A stretch of DNA of 64,000 bases from CAIKOD01 sp035505975 (GTDB lineage: Archaea; Halobacteriota; Methanomicrobia; Methanomicrobiales; Methanospirillaceae), in contig DATJQJ010000028.1 in assembly GCA_035505975.1 (NCBI GenBank), forward strand, positions 12,289-76,288, in the 5' to 3' direction. This document shows, in pieces, positions 16,042-23,928 of the stretch (position 1 is its first letter; the number at the start of each line of letters is the position of its first letter). The notes below the pieces were generated by a model. The model saw only the letters and a program-made list of their open reading frames with translations. It had not been told where the DNA came from and ran no database searches. Position numbers and translations under genes: made by a program.

Positions 16042-18363
16042 CTACAGGATTTCAGTTTCGCTGTCGTGTTCTTTTAAGGGGGATTCACCCTCACCATTTC
16101 CGGCAGATCTCTCCTCTTCAGGGAGAAGGCATGCGGCTCCCTCGGGACGTTGTTTTGGCTTTTCGAGCCTGCCCATCAGGGAAAGAATCGCCGGCATGAT
16201 GATGATCGCTCCCATCAGTGAAAACCCGACTGCGATAAGAGTTGAAACCCCGAAATTGCTTACGATCGGAAAACTTGCGAATAACAATGCGGAAAATCCG
16301 AAAAACGTGGCGAGGCCGGATACCGTGATCGCGGTACCGATCCGCTCGACACTGTGCTGGATGGCAGCAAGAGGGTTACCCAGGTTGTCGAATTCCTCTT
16401 CGTACCGTTCCATGACGAGGATGGTATATTCAGCGGCGACACCGATGGTCATCGATCCGAGAGTGGCGGTCAATGGTGAGTAATCGATGCCCATGATGTA
16501 CATGGCAATTGCGTTCCAGCCGACAACAATAATAATGGGGACGAGCGGGGTAATCGCATCGATCCTCCGGTATACGAGCCCGAGGAATACGAATACGAGG
16601 ATGAACCCGAGGATTGTCATCTGTTCTTTCGAAGAAGAAAGGGAGCCGATGAGGCTCGTGAAGAGGTCGAAACTACCCGACGGCGCCGCCCTGATCCCCG
16701 GTGGAGGCGGGTTGAAATTGATATCATCGATCATCTGCTTTTTTAAGGTGGATTCCTGGGAAACTTCGAGGCTGATCGTGCTGAACTGGACGACTGCATC
16801 GGTGGATCCAGAGAGGTACGATTTCGTTATATCGGCAGGTATACGGGCGATAATAGTATCCAGCTCGCTCTGGCTGTCAGGCAGTATTCCCCCGTTATAG
16901 GCAAGGATATACGTGACAATGCTCGTGGCGCCGGTAAGCTCGCTATGCCTGTTCAGCTCGTCGTCCTGGAATTGCTTCATCCATTTGATGGCGGAAAGGG
17001 AATTTACCCCGTCGCCGTACAGGTAAATAGGGGCAGTACTTGAAGCCCCGTACATCCGCGTAACTTTATCGTTCAGGACTTTGGCCGGCATATCGGGCGG
17101 GACAAAGGCATTCTCATTGGTCTGGATGGGGATCAGCCCGTCGACCTGGAACCCGATCACTGCAATAATTCCTGCTACAAGCAGGACCGGGACTGGATTT
17201 TTCGATATTTTTACTGAAACGCCTGTCAGGAATTCGCCGTAAGAAAACGTTTTCTTCTTTTTAGGGCCGGCTTTTCTCTCTTTTGGCTTATATTTCAGGA
17301 GGACAGCAACGGTCGGTATTCCTACGAGTGATGCCAGGTAGCAGCACATCACCCCGATGATGGCGACGAGCCCGAAACTCTGGATCATCGGGACCGGGGA
17401 GATGAACATCGCGACAAATCCCATGCACGTCGCAAGCATTGCATACAGGACGGCCGGGCCTGTCCTGGTAACGGTCATAAAAACAGCTTGTTCGATATTC
17501 CCTTTTCGTATCTCCTCATCGAAACGGGAATGGAACTGTATCGCGTAATCTATCCCGAGCCCGATGAGGACCGGAAACGCACCCATGACCGCCATGTTCA
17601 ACTGGATGCCGACGAGCCCCATCAGTCCCATCGAGACGACGAGACCGATGGTGACCATCAGCACAGGAAGGAAACGGTGACTTACATAGGAGAACAGGAT
17701 CCCCATGACGATGACCATCAGGATCAGGGCTGCGAAGATCAAAGTCCCCGTCGATGCGCCCATGGAACTCCTCATCTGCTGGGAAAAGGCGGCGCTTCCG
17801 GTGACCGATACAGTTACCCCGGGAGGCGGGTTCGAGGCGTCAACAAGGCTCTGAAGATTATTGAGAAGATTGGTCTTAGCGTTGTCGGACAGCCCTTCGT
17901 TCACATCGACCCTGATGATGGTGATGAGGTTCGACTTCGAGAACGCGGCAATGGTCTCCGGGGGGACCCTCGCCTCGGCGTTCTTAATCTCACCTGTCGA
18001 CGTGGGAAGGGTCCCGTTGTTGGCCTGCCGTAAAATATCAGGGGCACCGACCACGTCCTTGATGTTCTGCTGCTGCCTGATCGAATTTTCCAGCCCGTCA
18101 AGGTACTGGAGGACGTCGGGGTTCAATGAATTATCGGTCTCGATCAGAAGAATGACCGGGTCAGACTGGAAGGTGGTCGTATACCGGTTATACTGCTGTC
18201 CCTGGACCGAATCCTTGACAAGGTAGACCTCCCAGTTGGTCTGCATCGTGATCGTTGACATGCCGTAGAGGCAGACGATAAACACCGCAGCAATGATGCC
18301 GGCGACCAGCATCGGCCGGTGAGTGATTACCTGTGCTATCTTCTCGAACAGCCCTTTTATCAT
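16042..18363 (-). CDS. RND/MMPL-family exporter (HAE3-like)
   Basis: A 773-aa membrane protein with the RND plan: one N-terminal helix, a large extracytoplasmic loop, about five helices, then a second loop and another helical set ending near residue 740. Characteristic stretches are GLGIDYAIQFHSRFDEE after the fourth helix, its counterpart TIGVAAEYTILVMERYEEE in the second half, and a Pro/Glu-rich soluble tail. Archaeal members are annotated as lipid, hopanoid or hydrophobic-compound exporters; the substrate is unknown. The ORF extends to 18537, but the ATG at 18363 is preferred: AGGGGA lies upstream and the family motif MIKGLFEKIAQ begins there. Confidence 0.85.
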   Translation of the reverse strand: MIKGLFEKIAQVITHRPMLVAGIIAAVFIVCLYGMSTITMQTNWEVYLVKDSVQGQQYNRYTTTFQSDPVILLIETDNSLNPDVLQYLDGLENSIRQQQNIKDVVGAPDILRQANNGTLPTSTGEIKNAEARVPPETIAAFSKSNLITIIRVDVNEGLSDNAKTNLLNNLQSLVDASNPPPGVTVSVTGSAAFSQQMRSSMGASTGTLIFAALILMVIVMGILFSYVSHRFLPVLMVTIGLVVSMGLMGLVGIQLNMAVMGAFPVLIGLGIDYAIQFHSRFDEEIRKGNIEQAVFMTVTRTGPAVLYAMLATCMGFVAMFISPVPMIQSFGLVAIIGVMCCYLASLVGIPTVAVLLKYKPKERKAGPKKKKTFSYGEFLTGVSVKISKNPVPVLLVAGIIAVIGFQVDGLIPIQTNENAFVPPDMPAKVLNDKVTRMYGASSTAPIYLYGDGVNSLSAIKWMKQFQDDELNRHSELTGATSIVTYILAYNGGILPDSQSELDTIIARIPADITKSYLSGSTDAVVQFSTISLEVSQESTLKKQMIDDINFNPPPPGIRAAPSGSFDLFTSLIGSLSSSKEQMTILGFILVFVFLGLVYRRIDAITPLVPIIIVVGWNAIAMYIMGIDYSPLTATLGSMTIGVAAEYTILVMERYEEEFDNLGNPLAAIQHSVERIGTAITVSGLATFFGFSALLFASFPIVSNFGVSTLIAVGFSLMGAIIIMPAILSLMGRLEKPKQRPEGAACLLPEEERSAGNGEGESPLKEHDSETEIL

Positions 18364-18735
18364 GGATGAGTCCCCTTGCCTAGCGAACCATGCCGTTTTC
18401 GACCGGACCGATGATATCGATCGTGATCGTACCCTTAGTATTCTTCGGACCGGGTTTTTTGGATAACCGAAGTCCTGGTATCCTGTCGGATATCCGGACG
18501 GGAAAGATGGAATAGCAGGGAGTATGTCGTCAATCATTTCCTGACCGGCTATTTCCCGATACGGGGAAGAGATCAGAACCAGGAAATAACCCCCGATCGA
18601 TCGCTCCGGTCCAGGTTATCCAATTATTATGGGTAATTTTTGTTCCGATGGTTAATAAATCATTTGTTGTGATTAAGACAACATAATAATCCCGGGGATT
18701 TACCGGTATGTTGCCCGGCGCACGCGGATGAATAA
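18364..18735. other. intergenic region between cofE and the RND exporter
   Basis: About 370 bp between two minus-strand genes. The only structure I see is an operator-like inverted repeat TGTTGT-GATTAAG-ACAACA at 18665-18683. Everything else appears unstructured. The leftward extension of the exporter ORF over the first 174 bp lacks protein-like composition. Confidence 0.35.
18665..18683. repeat. short inverted repeat, possible operator
   Basis: Perfect 6-bp arms TGTTGT / ACAACA around a 7-nt spacer, 300 bp upstream of the RND exporter start. Only suggestive. Confidence 0.25.
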
Positions 18736-19494
18736 TCAGGACGTTTCAAGCGAAGTTTTCATGCATTTCCTTATTATGTCCTCGTCCTGCCTGAAATAAA
18801 GGTCATCGTGCCCCGACCAGGGATGACAGTTCCTGAACACCACGGCAGGGACACCGTTGTTGCTCTCTCCCATGACAAAATTTCCAAACCCTGCAATTTC
18901 ATCGACGACCGCCTCTTCCGTGATCTTCAGCACATGGCCGAACAGGTCGGTATCGCCCCGGAAATCCCTGATTGCCGTCATGCCGCTCCATCCGATTGCA
19001 TTCCCGGTCTGTCCTCTCCGGAACGACCTCCCGCAGGTGTCGGTAATGATTACCCCGACCGGTACTCCTGTTTTTTCCAGGATCTCCTTCCTGACGTCGG
19101 ATGCCGCCTCCATGGGGTCTGGTGGGAGATAAATGATCATCCCGTCCTCGATATTGCTCTGGTCGACTCCTGCCCTGACACCGATATGGCCGAACGGCAG
19201 TTCCGACAAGACAAAGGGATATTCAAGGAGGATATCCGACGACGCATCGAGTACGGCCTGGATAAACCTCGGGTCCTCGCCCGTCCGGGTGGCGATCCCC
19301 GTTGCCCTGGCTCCCGGGGTGATACCGGAAAGACTGGCCGAATAACCCTTCGCCTTCGAGTAGACCGAGGAGGCGATGACGAGGATGTCTCCCTCCGCGA
19401 ACGCGAACCGCTCGCATAGCATTCCCGTTAAATCGTCACCTTTCTGGATCAGGGGGAGTCCTCTGATGCCCATGACCTGTATTGCCGGCTCCAT
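18736..19494 (-). CDS. cofE: coenzyme F420-0:L-glutamate ligase
   Basis: A 252-aa protein of the CofE family, which adds two glutamates to F420-0 with GTP hydrolysis to make F420-2. F420 is the central deazaflavin hydride carrier of methanogenesis. The start VMGIRGLPLIQKGDDL, the early VIASSVYSKAKGY block, and the conserved VGVIITDTCGRSFRRGQTGNAIGWSG near residues 145-170 are diagnostic. The ATG at 19494 lies about 60 nt downstream of the start predicted from the TATA box near 19581. Confidence 0.94.
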   Translation of the reverse strand: MEPAIQVMGIRGLPLIQKGDDLTGMLCERFAFAEGDILVIASSVYSKAKGYSASLSGITPGARATGIATRTGEDPRFIQAVLDASSDILLEYPFVLSELPFGHIGVRAGVDQSNIEDGMIIYLPPDPMEAASDVRKEILEKTGVPVGVIITDTCGRSFRRGQTGNAIGWSGMTAIRDFRGDTDLFGHVLKITEEAVVDEIAGFGNFVMGESNNGVPAVVFRNCHPWSGHDDLYFRQDEDIIRKCMKTSLETS

Positions 19495-19841
19495 GATATC
19501 GCATTCAGATTATCTGCCGGCTACCGGGATTAATGTGTGGCATCGGGTCACCTGGCATTATCAGTGGGGAATATCTTTTTATAAACGGGTTCCGACCGTT
19601 AAAAATGACGATAAATACCGGGGATTGGTTATCGTCCTGAAAATAAATCCTGATAAACATGCAATCCAGGAGATTCTAACCACAATACGGGTTGGACTCA
19701 ATTCACCGATACGTGTTTTACATGATTTGATCAGGTGTAAAATTGTGGGTGCAATATAGATGTTTTAATTGATCACCGATCCGAACCGATTGTATGATTA
19801 TTGTAAAAAGGACCGGGGATCGGAGATATGCCCCTAAATAT
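19495..19841. other. intergenic region upstream of cofE
   Basis: About 350 bp between two minus-strand genes. It holds the cofE TATA box, and at its distal end the terminator-like structure of the metallo-beta-lactamase gene. The plus-strand ORF crossing it (19376-19759) runs through cofE out of frame and shows no recognisable protein. Confidence 0.35.
19575..19588 (-). promoter_or_regulatory. TATA box for cofE
   Basis: The minus strand reads CCCGTTTATAAAAAGATAT, a strong archaeal TATA element. The predicted leader before the cofE ATG is about 60 nt. Confidence 0.45.
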
Positions 19842-19850
19842 CTAAGGGGC
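19803..19850 (-). terminator. terminator-like hairpin at the end of the secreted MBL gene
   Basis: GCCCCT...AGGGGC arms (19830-19850) straddle the stop codon of the gene ending at 19842. On the minus strand a CCTTTTTAC tract follows about 20 nt later. Confidence 0.35.
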
Positions 19851-21224
19851 GACCTCGGGGTAGCTGATTTGGGCTGTTGTTAACACGTTTGAAGATCCTC
19901 CCCTACCGACGTCGATCTCCATAAGGTCGTAGCCGATTATCATCGTGCCGCTGAAGTTCTGGTGGGCGAGGAGCAGACGGTCACGGGGTGTATTGCCGGG
20001 AACGATATGATTGAGTACCAGAGTCTTCACATGGCAGGCCGTTGCAACCCTGCCGACATCCAGGATAGATGTGTGGGACTGTTGCATGTGGATTTTGAGG
20101 GCGTACTGCTGACTCCCGTTTGAAACGTTCCCGAACTTCTGGTCGATCCATGCCGGGTCGATGACTTCGTGGACGAGGATATCGGAGCCGTTTGCAAGCC
20201 GTTCAAGGTTACCGTTCGTATTGCTTCCCGTGTCCCCCGAGAAGACCACCGACCCATCCGCAGTGTCGAAACGGTAGGCGAGTGCCGGGAAGACCTGGTG
20301 GTGGTCGACGAGAGTAGCTGTTACACGGACATTGGCATCCCTGTACACCTCGAACGGATTCATTGCAGGGCAGGTGCCGTTGTTCGGGTCGGGCACCGAT
20401 AGCGGTAGCGGGATATCGCCGGGAGCGGTACCGCCGATCTCATGGATGTCGACAAGCGTGGTATAATCACGGTAACCGTCGTCAAGGGTCATGTCATTGA
20501 TTGTGTTTGCGAATGCATAGAGGATATTGTTTGTCATCTGGCGGATCCCCGGCGTAGTGGTCCGGAGGGAAGGATTAGCGCTGTCGACGGTGATAACCGT
20601 TCCGCTCCTATTGGTATAATTTGTCTTGTCGGCATCAGTCTCTCCTCTTGTTGCAGGCCCGTAGACTTTCAGGGGAGAGACCACTGTCTTCCCCGAAGAC
20701 GGGTCGACTGCGGTCCCGAGGCCGGCCCCGGGACCGATCAGTAGCAGTTCAGGGTAATCGGCGGTATGGTCCATGTGGAGATGGGTAAAAAAGAGGGCCC
20801 GGGCATTATCAAGGAATACAGAGGAGCCGTTCTCGATCCTGCTCCCGTTCACGGTCACGAAGTTCCCTGTATTGAAGGCCTCGGCAAGTCGGGATGCCGA
20901 TCCCTGTCCCATATCGATAATATAGATCGAATTCCCGACAACGAGTGCCGATGAGGAACTTGCCCGGTCGGTATCCGGCCAGAAGGAAACACCACCCGTG
21001 GTGCCGAGTAGCACGAGTTTCGTATGGGCCGTGCCCGTTTTATTGCCGAATCCCACACCATTCGGCGCAGTGACCCTGTTCCGGATATCCGTTAAACTTG
21101 CGGTACCGGTACCCTTCGTCACCATTATGCTATTCGAATCCGCGGATACAAGGACGCTGAAGAGCATAAGGACAATGAGAATACCGATTAATCTGGGCCA
21201 TCGCAGTATCATTCCATGACACAT
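19842..21224 (-). CDS. secreted metallo-beta-lactamase-fold hydrolase
   Basis: A 460-aa protein with a signal peptide (basic start, then LIGILIVLMLFSVLVSADS, cleavage near residue 28). The MBL metal site is THLHMDHTAD (H148, H150, D152, H153), with VFSGDTGSN supplying a later aspartate and LVLNHIVPG a later histidine. The layout resembles RNase Z/arylsulfatase-like MBL enzymes, but the protein is exported, so an extracellular ester or phosphoester substrate is more likely than RNA. It is a single gene, divergent from DUF1922. The palindrome-rich region at 21307-21387 lies upstream. Confidence 0.78.
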   Translation of the reverse strand: MCHGMILRWPRLIGILIVLMLFSVLVSADSNSIMVTKGTGTASLTDIRNRVTAPNGVGFGNKTGTAHTKLVLLGTTGGVSFWPDTDRASSSSALVVGNSIYIIDMGQGSASRLAEAFNTGNFVTVNGSRIENGSSVFLDNARALFFTHLHMDHTADYPELLLIGPGAGLGTAVDPSSGKTVVSPLKVYGPATRGETDADKTNYTNRSGTVITVDSANPSLRTTTPGIRQMTNNILYAFANTINDMTLDDGYRDYTTLVDIHEIGGTAPGDIPLPLSVPDPNNGTCPAMNPFEVYRDANVRVTATLVDHHQVFPALAYRFDTADGSVVFSGDTGSNTNGNLERLANGSDILVHEVIDPAWIDQKFGNVSNGSQQYALKIHMQQSHTSILDVGRVATACHVKTLVLNHIVPGNTPRDRLLLAHQNFSGTMIIGYDLMEIDVGRGGSSNVLTTAQISYPEVAP

Positions 21225-21650
21225 CCCTGTGATGGTACTTACTATGGCACCAAGGAGTTAAGGAGGTTCTGATTTTTTACGGTTTAACGGTAGTTCAGGA
21301 AGGCGGTCTCATATCGGCCAATTTTCCTGCACTATAGTGAGACAGAGTGTCTGATATCAGACAAGGGAAACATCTGACAATATGAGATCTCTTTCGGTCA
21401 ATATCAAGTCCCGGAATGAGGTCGTGTATCCAAACTCGAACCCTGGTGGTCAGGTACTCCTCGCAATACCTGGGATTTTTAGGGAATTGACCTGGATCGT
21501 TCCTGCGGCGATCATGATGGGGGTACGCTGGTGTCTTCACGGGTAACGTTGAGATAAGGTTAATACATAAGAGGATAAAAGGAACGCTGTATAGGCATTA
21601 TTTCAGTGATTAGGAGAAAACTAAAAAAGATATGTATCGAGTGAACAATT
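21225..21650. other. divergent intergenic region with palindromes
   Basis: About 425 bp between the secreted MBL gene (minus) and DUF1922 (plus). It contains the structured block at 21307-21387. The 81-codon minus-strand ORF across it has no protein-like features. Confidence 0.35.
21307..21387. ncRNA. nested palindromes: candidate structured RNA or operator
   Basis: Outer 8-bp arms TCTCATAT (21307-21314) and ATATGAGA (21380-21387) enclose CACTATAGTG (21331-21340, a perfect palindrome) and TGTCTGATATCAGACA (21348-21363, a perfect 16-bp palindrome). Transcribed from either strand this folds into a multi-stem structure; as DNA it offers dimeric protein-binding sites. There is no direct evidence of transcription. 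Confidence 0.3.
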
Positions 21651-21917
21651 GTGTATCTTGTGATACGTTGCGGCAGCTGCAAAAGCTTCACCTATGTTGA
21701 TAAATTCCAGCAGTGGAAACTGTGTCCTATCTGCGGCGCTACCATCGAAGTGATGCGTGCACCCCGGTACCTCGAAGTGGAAGATTTCCGGGTTGCAGAG
21801 TCCATTGTCAACAAGCTGGAAGAACACCTCCAGCGCACACGGAAACGGGACCTGACTGCCGAGGAACGGGAACAGCTCAGGGCCACCTATGCGGAATGGA
21901 TCAGGAACCAGACCTGA
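21651..21917 (+). CDS. DUF1922 zinc-binding protein
   Basis: An 88-aa archaeal protein of the DUF1922 family. It starts with GTG at 21651 and reads MYLVIRCGSC, with a second pair CPIC around residues 25-28, forming a four-cysteine zinc site. A helical, charged tail follows (VNKLEEHLQRTRKRDLTAEER). The family is found in methanogens; the structure of one member is known but its function is not. It converges with the 49-aa zinc-ribbon gene, with only 27 bp between the stops. Confidence 0.82.
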   Translation: MYLVIRCGSCKSFTYVDKFQQWKLCPICGATIEVMRAPRYLEVEDFRVAESIVNKLEEHLQRTRKRDLTAEEREQLRATYAEWIRNQT

Positions 21918-21944
21918 CCCAGTGTTGAATGGTAATTCGTCGTA

Positions 21945-22094
21945 TTACCATCGTTTACCGCATCCGGGACAGACAATCGTCACTTCCCTCCCGCAGGTCG
22001 GGCAGATCAGGCCGGTCCGTTCCTTATAGATAAGAGGTTTCTCGCATTTTTTGCAGTAAATTTCAACCTCGTATCCGCAGGAATGGATTAACAT
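21945..22094 (-). CDS. 49-aa zinc-ribbon protein
   Basis: A short gene missed by a 60-codon cutoff. The product starts MLIHSCGYEVEIYC and has three CxxC knuckles (C14-C17, C31-C34, C42-C45) plus C6; it ends CPGCGKRW. This is a plausible rubredoxin-like zinc finger. A TATA box (GGTATAAAAAC) is centred 27 nt before the ATG, and AAAGGAC precedes the start, so promoter, RBS and composition all support it. The function is unknown. Confidence 0.72.
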   Translation of the reverse strand: MLIHSCGYEVEIYCKKCEKPLIYKERTGLICPTCGREVTIVCPGCGKRW

Positions 22095-22115
22095 GGGGAT
22101 GTCCTTTATTTATGA

Positions 22116-22126
22116 GTTTTTATACC
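22116..22126 (-). promoter_or_regulatory. TATA box for the 49-aa zinc-ribbon gene
   Basis: GGTATAAAAAC on the minus strand, centred 27 nt before the ATG at 22094; the transcript should be nearly leaderless. Confidence 0.5.
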
Positions 22127-22332
22127 AATAACCCTATTAAACTTATGGGCGATGTTCCTCAATATTCCCGGATCCGGTTGTGAATGGCCTGAAACCCCCG
22201 GGTGAGACTCAGGTCCGGACAAAAAAAACAGTTTCGAACCGATCCCCGGGGCGCTTTGCCGCAGACACTAATGCCCAACTGCAAAAAAATACGAGCCGCT
22301 TCCTTGGATTTCCCTCTTCGGGCCGATTCAAC

Positions 22333-22349
22333 CCTAAACTAGATTTAGG
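22333..22349. repeat. inverted repeat before the aminotransferase
   Basis: CCTAAA-CTAGA-TTTAGG, perfect 6-bp arms around 5 nt, just upstream of the aminotransferase start region. Possible operator. Confidence 0.3.
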
Positions 22350-22413
22350 ATGATATTCGAACATAATGACAGACAGGTCCGGGAATTTCCGGGAGAGCAC
22401 GGTGAAAAACAGG

Positions 22414-23601
22414 ATGAATTACCACTTTGCCTCAAGAATCGAACATACACCCCGGTCTTTTATCAGGGAAATCCTCAAACTCACCGAAGAGCCGGGTATG
22501 ATCTCGTTCGCAGGAGGTCTGCCAAACCCGGGTTTGTTCCCTGTTGAAGGCCTGCAGAACGCCGCACGCGATGTCTTAAAAGAAGATGGTCCACAGGTTC
22601 TCCAGTACGCAACGACAGAGGGTTACCGCCCGCTCCGGGAATATATCGCCCGGTTCTACTACGAAAAGCATAATATCAGCCTCTCTCCCGATAACATCCT
22701 CATCACCAACGGTTCGCAGCAGTGTCTCGACCTTGTCGGAAAAGTACTGATCAACCCAGGGGATCCGGTCGCGATCGAGCGGCCCGGTTACCTGGGTGCC
22801 ATCCAGGCGTTCTCGCTTTATGAACCATCGTTCCGGGGCGTTACCCTGGCCGGTGACGGCCCGGACCCGTTAGCCCTTGAACGGGTAATCAGGGATTTTT
22901 CGCCCGTGATGTTCTACGGTGTCCCGAATTTCCAGAACCCCTCGGGTATCACGTATTCCGAACCTGCGAGAAGGAAACTTGCCGGGATCATGGAAGGAAC
23001 TGGTACGCTCTACATAGAGGACGATGCGTACGGGGAGCTCAGGTTTATAGGGGAACCGGTCCCGCCCGTATATTCGTATATGCCCGATCAGGTCATCTTA
23101 ACGGGATCGTTTTCTAAAATTATCGCCCCAGGTCTCAGAATGGGATGGATGGCAGCTCCCGGACCGGTCTATACCGCCCTCGTGACGGCAAAACAGGCCA
23201 CCGACCTTCATTCGAATTATCTGGCACAGAGGATTATCCACCGGTTCCTTACTGATAACGATGTTTCCCGTCACATTGACACGATTAAGGACGCTTACCG
23301 GCGGCAGCGGGATGTCATGGTGAAGACGATAGAGGAGGCCTTCCCAAAAGAAGTAACATTTACCCGGCCGGAAGGGGGTATGTTCCTCTGGGTCACCCTG
23401 CCGGAACGGATGTCTGCAATGGACCTTTTCCACCGTGCCATCCGTGAACAGGTGGCATTCGTGCCTGGCGATCCCTTTTATACCGATGGCGCGGGCTCGA
23501 ATTCGATGAGGCTGAACTTTTCAAATTCCGACGAAGAGACGATTGTCGAAGGGATTACAAGGTTGTCTCAGTTGATCGTATCGATGGTGGAGGAGCGATA
23601 A
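22414..23601 (+). CDS. PLP-dependent aminotransferase (class I, aminoadipate/aromatic type)
   Basis: A 395-aa fold-type I aminotransferase. The N-terminus MNYHFASRIEHTPRSFIREIL and the ISFAGGLPNP motif place it with the MocR-like/LysN/ArAT branch. The PLP lysine is in GSFSKIIAPGLRMGW, phosphate contacts are in TNGSQQCLD, and the carboxylate-binding arginine is in SMRLNFSNSDE. It probably moves amino groups to 2-oxo acids of branched, aromatic or aminoadipate type. The ORF begins at 22366; the ATG at 22414 is preferred (GGTGA 8-12 nt upstream, conserved N-terminus), but the earlier start cannot be excluded. Confidence 0.88.
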   Translation: MNYHFASRIEHTPRSFIREILKLTEEPGMISFAGGLPNPGLFPVEGLQNAARDVLKEDGPQVLQYATTEGYRPLREYIARFYYEKHNISLSPDNILITNGSQQCLDLVGKVLINPGDPVAIERPGYLGAIQAFSLYEPSFRGVTLAGDGPDPLALERVIRDFSPVMFYGVPNFQNPSGITYSEPARRKLAGIMEGTGTLYIEDDAYGELRFIGEPVPPVYSYMPDQVILTGSFSKIIAPGLRMGWMAAPGPVYTALVTAKQATDLHSNYLAQRIIHRFLTDNDVSRHIDTIKDAYRRQRDVMVKTIEEAFPKEVTFTRPEGGMFLWVTLPERMSAMDLFHRAIREQVAFVPGDPFYTDGAGSNSMRLNFSNSDEETIVEGITRLSQLIVSMVEER

Positions 23602-23928
23602 CCTGCCGTCTCCGGATATAGAACTTGTGAAATCGCATGGAATGTATATCCGGACGACCTGGTCCCCTATTTTTAATCAGCCATCCTGTGTGATGCTATC
23701 TTTTTTCTGTCTCTCGTTGATCAGGAGAGCATTTTGGGCAAGGCAAACGGGACATCTCAACATATTAGGCTCCCGGACTCCATCCCTTCGTTGTGGCAAT
23801 CCCAACCGGGATAAAGACGATACGAGGGACCGAATTATTCTCAATTCAGACCGAATTCATTCGTCGAAGCGTTCGGATAACGATGACTCCCGGACCGGTC
23901 CTGAAATCAGCTTGCGGTATCTGCGGTA
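23602..23928. other. convergent intergenic region
   Basis: About 330 bp between the aminotransferase and the flavoprotein. It contains the decayed repeat copy G. I see nothing else. Confidence 0.4.
23769..23818 (+). repeat. decayed copy G of the dispersed repeat
   Basis: GCTCCCGGACTCCATCCCTT... to ...GGGATAAAGAC aligns with the core with one deletion. My hand alignment gives 15 mismatches over 41 positions after the gap, nearly all C-to-T or G-to-A changes. It lies in a convergent gap like the intact copies. Confidence 0.4.

Noticed and set aside
19376..19759. A 127-codon plus-strand ORF across the cofE promoter
   Set aside because: It begins inside cofE on the opposite strand, has no RBS and no family features.
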